Assembly: GCA_029207755.1 (NCBI GenBank)
Contig: JARCOQ010000006.1
Location: 29,470,522 to 29,534,521, forward strand
Origin: Chamaea fasciata
Taxonomy: Eukaryota > Chordata > Aves > Passeriformes > Sylviidae
DNA: 64,000 nucleotides
Direction of reading: 5' to 3'
The translations under genes were made by a program, and so were the position numbers. The notes below the pieces were generated by a model. The model saw only the letters and a program-made list of their open reading frames with translations. It made no database searches and was not told the origin of the DNA. Below, piece after piece: positions 60,501-64,000 of this stretch; within the stretch, counting starts at the first letter, position 1, and the number at the start of each line of letters is the position of its first letter.

Positions 60501-63292
60501 TCTCAAGAAATATGCAGGCCTTGCAATTTCTACTTACATAATTAAAGAAGTAACTAGAAGTTTATGCACTAGCTTGCATCTTAAGAAGAGAAACAGTTGA
60601 CAAGCAGGGCGTCCCTAGCTGCTCCAGGCTTCCGGAACTATGGTGCTTACATTCAAACCACAAAGTTTCGTCTTTGTAGCTGGAGATTTTAAGGAAGTCC
60701 AAGTTCAGAACCCAACTGTTATTGAATTTGAACTCCCTTTGGAAAAGTCCATCCCCAAACACCTATCACTGCTAATACTTGCACATGTTTCCAGCTACTG
60801 AGAGCAGAAAGCATTGTCTGGTAACATCAGCCCCATGGCTGGCAGAGTCACACGGCGGCTGCCAAAGACACATTCTGGGACACGAACTCATAATTAATCC
60901 ATTAAACAAAAAGGTATTTTGATAGAAATGGTCATCGGCAATAACCCAGCGAAACAGACCATCTGACAGCAAGTCAATTTGGTCCTGCAAGGTAAATCAA
61001 GGAGCTTGGGAATGTGCACAGTTAAACTTCAAGGTAAGAATCTGAGAAGCTGCAGGAGACTCTCAAACTCAACAGCATGCAGGGAACAGGCTACATTGAG
61101 CTGGGCAACACCTGGTTCCGCTTCTCAGACTGCCTGTCCCCAAACTGCAAACAAACAGTCATTAAAAACGTGGCAGTTGAGACTCCACAAAAGGTCTACG
61201 TGGCCAAAATAAGACTCAAACTGCACTTAACTTTCCCAGCAAACGTAGGCTTAGATCACACTGTGAATGACAATCTACAGTACTTACGTCAAAACAATCT
61301 ACAGAAATCTTAAGTTCAGCTGTATCCCTTTAACAGTGTCAACAGAAAGCTGATTAGCAGGTATGTATTTAAGCAGATTATTTTCAGCTAAAGCTACTGT
61401 TATAAGAATGCCTTTCTCAAGCCTTGTTAACAAATTATTGACTTAAAAAAACCCAAACCAAAACAGTTCTTTTTAAAGCTAGATAGAATTGAAGACCTGG
61501 ATAGTTTTTCATTTCTGTAATTAAATCCACTTCCTTTACATGCTGAGGAGAGCAGTACAGACAGGCTAGATGTGTGACGTGGTTAAGACAAAGGAGCTGC
61601 ATGAAAATAAATAAATGCTTCATGAAACCATGGTCTGGAAACCTTACAAAGGGAAGTGAGCCCCAGACTGCCATTCAGATGCTCCTGCAGAACTGATCCA
61701 GGAAGGTCAGCTCCATGAGGGGAACAGCTGATGGTGTCATCCAGCAGCACATCAGCCAGCACCCCTGTCTGAGAGCTCTGTGCACTTGGGTGTCACAGAT
61801 CCATCAGGCACAGCTGCATTTAAAGGTTTTTCTAGTTATCAACCTACTGAATGGCATATGCTTGCAATGGGAGTCTCATTTATGAGCTCAGCAGGCTGCT
61901 CATCAAAGCAGGAAGATAACAAGTTTATGGAAAGCTCATTTAAGCATGAGGCATCCTTACAAAGAACTAAGCTTTCAAAAAAACCCCATGAACTCAACCA
62001 AAACCCTCAAATGTGGTAATGGGCCAAAGTGTTGGCCAGATTTTGGTCTACCCATCTAAGCAGAATTTCCCCTTTCTAGGTAAGTGATAAACATAGTATC
62101 TTGGTTGATAAAGGAAAAATAATATTGAAGATGCAAGCCCAGAGAAAGAAAGAGATATGCTCTGATGGCAATCCTTCTGAGGTTGTTTTCTTGAGGTAAA
62201 TAAATGGGGTTGCTCAGAGAATTACATTAAGTACATAAATAAAAAGAAATCTGGTTTATGTTATAACACAACTTCTTAGTGATGCAAGAAGGCCATTTCC
62301 ACATTAAAACTCTAGTCCTGTTGTCACTTCAGGGTAATAGAAACATCAGCTGCAGCTGATGGGGGACTCAATCCTGCACCCTGCTACTCCCTCCCCTTTC
62401 TCTGCTCTGGTCCCAGCTCTCCTTCAGTCACATACTGAAGTCAGGCCAGGCAGCTTTGGCAAAACAACACTACCAGCCAATAGTTTCAGCTGGCTTAGGT
62501 CCCCGGGCAGCTCACTGCATCAGTGGGGGCATGGCTGCCTCAGCAGCAGTGCTGGCACAAGGAGGACAGAGGGATGCAAAGGCAGGGGAAGGCCAGGCTC
62601 TTTCAAAGCCAGCCCCTACTGAGAGCTGCCTGGAACAACTGCTAAGTTCAAATACATTACATGGAGTTACCACTAAATGCAGTTAAATCAAGCTTTGAAG
62701 TTGGCAAAACCAGCCCCCCTGCACATAGTAGCTTAAATTCATGTTATAGCTGTCCACTAGGATGAGTTCAAAGGTTTAATCTCATCAGCCTGAAAGCATT
62801 TCCTTCTGTTAATTTTACACTTATTCACCTACAGGTCACTAAGGCAAAAATGCAGATTTTGCACAGTATGTTTTACAGGTTTATGAATATTTTGCCCGCA
62901 AACCTCTAGAAGACAGCATACAAATAAATTAGGGATCAAATAAAAGCATAGACGCTGTCAGCCATCCTCCCATTTTTTACAAGTGAGTGCTTTGGTCATC
63001 AGGCACATGTTGTGTAAGGAGGCCCTGCAAGGCGCAGTCAGATCAGTTCCAGGAATTGGGTGAACCTGGGGTCATGCTGTCAGGGCTCTGCAGCACTTAA
63101 TGCATCTGAGCGGAATTCAGTCAGGGAATTAAATGACTGCCATTACAATACCAGGGCATCTGTCTTCTGCAGATCTGTTTTGCTGCATTTCTGTTCTCAT
63201 GATGAATACAAAAATAAATTCTTACCTAGTTCTCCTCGAAGGTTAACTAGTTCTTGAGATAACTCTTTCCGCTGCTTCAGTGCTTCCTCCCT
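48363..63292 (-). CDS. MTUS1: MTUS1 (ATIP), microtubule-associated scaffold protein 1, C-terminal part
   Basis: Eight minus-strand coding exons in transcript order: 63292-63226, 55404-55190, 54695-54590, 53589-53516, 53411-53316, 50815-50699, 49478-49381 and 48579-48363, giving 329 residues and a stop. They match the C-terminal region common to all ATIP isoforms, which in human is about 324 residues: [76 protein letters not shown] and [13 protein letters not shown]. It is an almost continuous coiled coil, ending in a Ser/Pro-rich tail ([16 protein letters not shown]). In mammals ATIP1 binds the angiotensin AT2 receptor tail and dampens receptor tyrosine kinase signalling, while longer ATIP3 binds microtubules; the gene is a candidate tumour suppressor. 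The 5' exons lie beyond the window. Confidence 0.96.
49381..49478 (-). CDS. MTUS1: MTUS1 coiled-coil exon ([16 protein letters not shown])
   Basis: 98 nt, phase 0 in and 2 out, ending RMDKHMELS. Acceptor ctttccaag, donor gtgaaa. Confidence 0.95.
50699..50815 (-). CDS. MTUS1: MTUS1 coiled-coil exon ([16 protein letters not shown])
   Basis: 117 nt, 39 codons, phase 0 on both sides. Almost identical to mammals. Acceptor atctttcag, donor gtgagt. Confidence 0.97.
53316..53411 (-). CDS. MTUS1: MTUS1 coiled-coil exon ([17 protein letters not shown])
   Basis: 96 nt, phase 0 on both sides, ending AKEKANL. Acceptor gtgtttcag, donor gtaagt. Confidence 0.95.
53516..53589 (-). CDS. MTUS1: MTUS1 coiled-coil exon ([14 protein letters not shown])
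   Basis: 74 nt: two bases completing Glu, then 24 codons ending FKEKQELLE. Acceptor tgttttag, donor gtttgt (weak). The first AG of TTAGAG is chosen because it keeps frame. Confidence 0.92.
53590..54589 (-). other. MTUS1 intron with a candidate alternative first exon
   Basis: 1.0 kb. It has a short (TA)n run near 53680-53692 and the 73-nt exon-like segment at 53780-53852. Confidence 0.75.
53780..53852 (-). other. Candidate alternative first coding exon of MTUS1
   Basis: On the minus strand an ATG stands directly after a tag acceptor-like triplet and is followed by 24 open codons ([18 protein letters not shown], then DNQQIG), ending in phase 1 at donor gtgaga. Joined to the next exon (53589) it gives QIG-K-LKSTHES in the MTUS1 frame. 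Spliced internally from the upstream exon it would hit a stop at once, so it fits only as a start exon or a poison exon. Confidence 0.3.
54590..54695 (-). CDS. MTUS1: MTUS1 coiled-coil exon ([15 protein letters not shown])
   Basis: 106 nt, phase 0 in and 1 out, ending KKEYESSFT. Acceptor catattgcag, donor gtaagt. Confidence 0.95.
55190..55404 (-). CDS. MTUS1: MTUS1 coiled-coil exon ([12 protein letters not shown])
   Basis: 215 nt encoding [18 protein letters not shown] through [13 protein letters not shown]. Acceptor gacatcttcag. The donor is gtttgt, off consensus at +3 to +5, yet the join to VDNLN is the conserved one. It has a few more residues than the human counterpart around [12 protein letters not shown]. 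Confidence 0.94.
58379..58473. repeat. (CCAA)8 plus (AAAC)n and A/C-rich tract
   Basis: Eight perfect CCAA units (58385-58416), then AAAC units, then CCC and A runs; G and T nearly absent. In the MTUS1 transcript this reads as a G/U-rich segment. Confidence 0.92.
58909..58962. repeat. 28-bp tandem duplication
   Basis: AGCTGGTTTTGACACATAAA and the following ATTATTTT are repeated at once from 58937 with a single change (CACATA to TATA-type) over the first 24 bases. Confidence 0.85.
63226..63292 (-). CDS. MTUS1: MTUS1 exon encoding [13 protein letters not shown]
   Basis: 67 nt, phase 0 in and 1 out, ending NLRGEL. Acceptor tctctgcag, donor gtaaga. The most 5' MTUS1 exon in the window; upstream exons are outside it. 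Confidence 0.94.
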
Positions 63293-63880
63293 CTGCAGAG
63301 AAAAGAACAAAAAACCCCAAACATTTGGTTACTAGAGGTCTGAGCAGGGCACCTTCCAATAATTAAATTACATGAGTCCTGTAGGAAAAACAAGAGGCAG
63401 GAGCAAGAAGCCAAGATATGACTCATTTAGGATAACAGTTCAGCTGTTACAATATACACAGATGTTCTTCTGTTGTTAAGGAAGTTATACTTTAAAACAA
63501 AGAACAGCTTTTTCCAGAACAGCTCTCCAATTAAAATCCTACATTGCAGCAATTAATTATATATTTTATGGTGGGTGTAGCACCATAAGCCTCCAGAACA
63601 AATCAAGTGGTAGCTGTCAAGGGCACAGAAGTATAGTGTATATGTGAAAGAGGCATGCATTAAATATTTATCTCAAGCTTACTCGAACACAAAACCAAGA
63701 ACTTTGCTAAATGCTCAGTCTTCCATGAAGAAAAGGCACAGCCCTGCTCAAAGTTGAATACAACCCACCCTGCTGCTCGCAGTTTTTAATGTTAAGATAG
63801 ATGGTGTTTCTTATACCGAGAGAATCGTAAGGAATGTGTGAACAGATCAAAAAGCAGAAGCACCCATCTCCCTGCTTTTC
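63293..63880 (-). other. MTUS1 intron at the window end
   Basis: Intron upstream of the 63226-63292 exon. A possible donor (gtgggt on the minus strand at 63768) could close a first exon starting in the GC-rich patch beyond. Confidence 0.6.
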
Positions 63881-64000
63881 CCAGGAGCCGTGCCCTGGCC
63901 AGGAGGAGGCGGCGGCCAGGCCGCTGTGCCCCAGAGCGGCACGGCGGGGAGCGGCGCAGGCAGAGCCGCTCCGGGGCCCGGCGGTCACCGCCTCACACCA
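63881..64000 (-). promoter_or_regulatory. Edge of a GC-rich/CpG patch, possible internal MTUS1 promoter
   Basis: The last 120 bases are strongly GC-rich with many CpGs (GGCGGCGG, GAGCGGCACGGCGG, GGGGAGCGGCGC), unlike the intron beside it. MTUS1 is known to use several promoters for its ATIP isoforms, so an internal promoter is plausible. The patch is cut by the window end. Confidence 0.5.

Larger units (their letters stand above)
55405..63225 (-). other. Large MTUS1 intron (7.8 kb)
   Basis: The longest intron in the window. It contains the (CCAA)8 and A/C tract at 58379-58473, a 28-bp tandem duplication at 58909-58962, a poly-T run near 59239, and a CpG-bearing stretch with open frames on both strands at about 60770-61240. 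No gene is recognised inside it. Confidence 0.8.

Noticed and set aside
60247..60600. 117-codon plus-strand open frame in the large MTUS1 intron
   Set aside because: Opposite strand to the gene, no similarity, no splice context.

Overview
The window is vertebrate nuclear DNA, almost certainly from a bird. It holds three spliced genes with long AT-rich introns, GT-AG splice sites and CpG islands, and no bacterial-type gene packing. The only interspersed repeat I recognise with confidence is a 5'-truncated CR1 LINE tail of the avian type, and the low repeat load also fits a bird. The species cannot be told from sequence alone. All three genes were recognised from their translated exons. They lie in the same order and orientation as on human 8p22: SLC7A2 (+), PDGFRL (+), MTUS1 (-).

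1-20,360: SLC7A2, cationic amino acid transporter CAT-2. All coding exons appear present, from an ATG at position 3 to a stop at 15,900, followed by a 3' UTR of about 4.4 kb ending near an AATAAA at 20,333. Two alternative homologous exons, 8671-8810 (CAT-2B type) and 9222-9358 (CAT-2A type), are preserved. The predicted proteins are 651 aa (2B) and 650 aa (2A). 20,360-22,700 is intergenic.

22,700-43,095: PDGFRL, a secreted three-Ig-domain protein related to the PDGF receptor ectodomain. It starts in a CpG island that contains 14 perfect GGCCCC units 62 bp upstream of the ATG. Six coding exons give 370 aa. Intron 1 carries the CR1 fragment.

43,095-64,000: a short intergenic stretch, then the 3' part of MTUS1 on the minus strand. 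Eight coding exons (63,292 down to 48,363) give the last 329 residues of the coiled-coil region shared by ATIP isoforms. The window ends in a GC-rich patch that may be an internal MTUS1 promoter.

The genes act separately: arginine/lysine uptake at the plasma membrane, an extracellular Ig protein, and a microtubule/AT2-receptor-linked coiled-coil protein. PDGFRL and MTUS1 are convergent. The most interesting leads are: (i) the C9orf72-type hexanucleotide repeat at PDGFRL, in frame with the gene; (ii) a lysine at the affinity-determining position of the CAT-2B exon; (iii) three unannotated exon-like cassettes that keep frame with their host genes (12,881-12,931; 40,422-40,511; 53,780-53,852); (iv) an exon-like open island at 45,955-46,074; and (v) a recurrent family of A/C-rich strand-asymmetric tracts.
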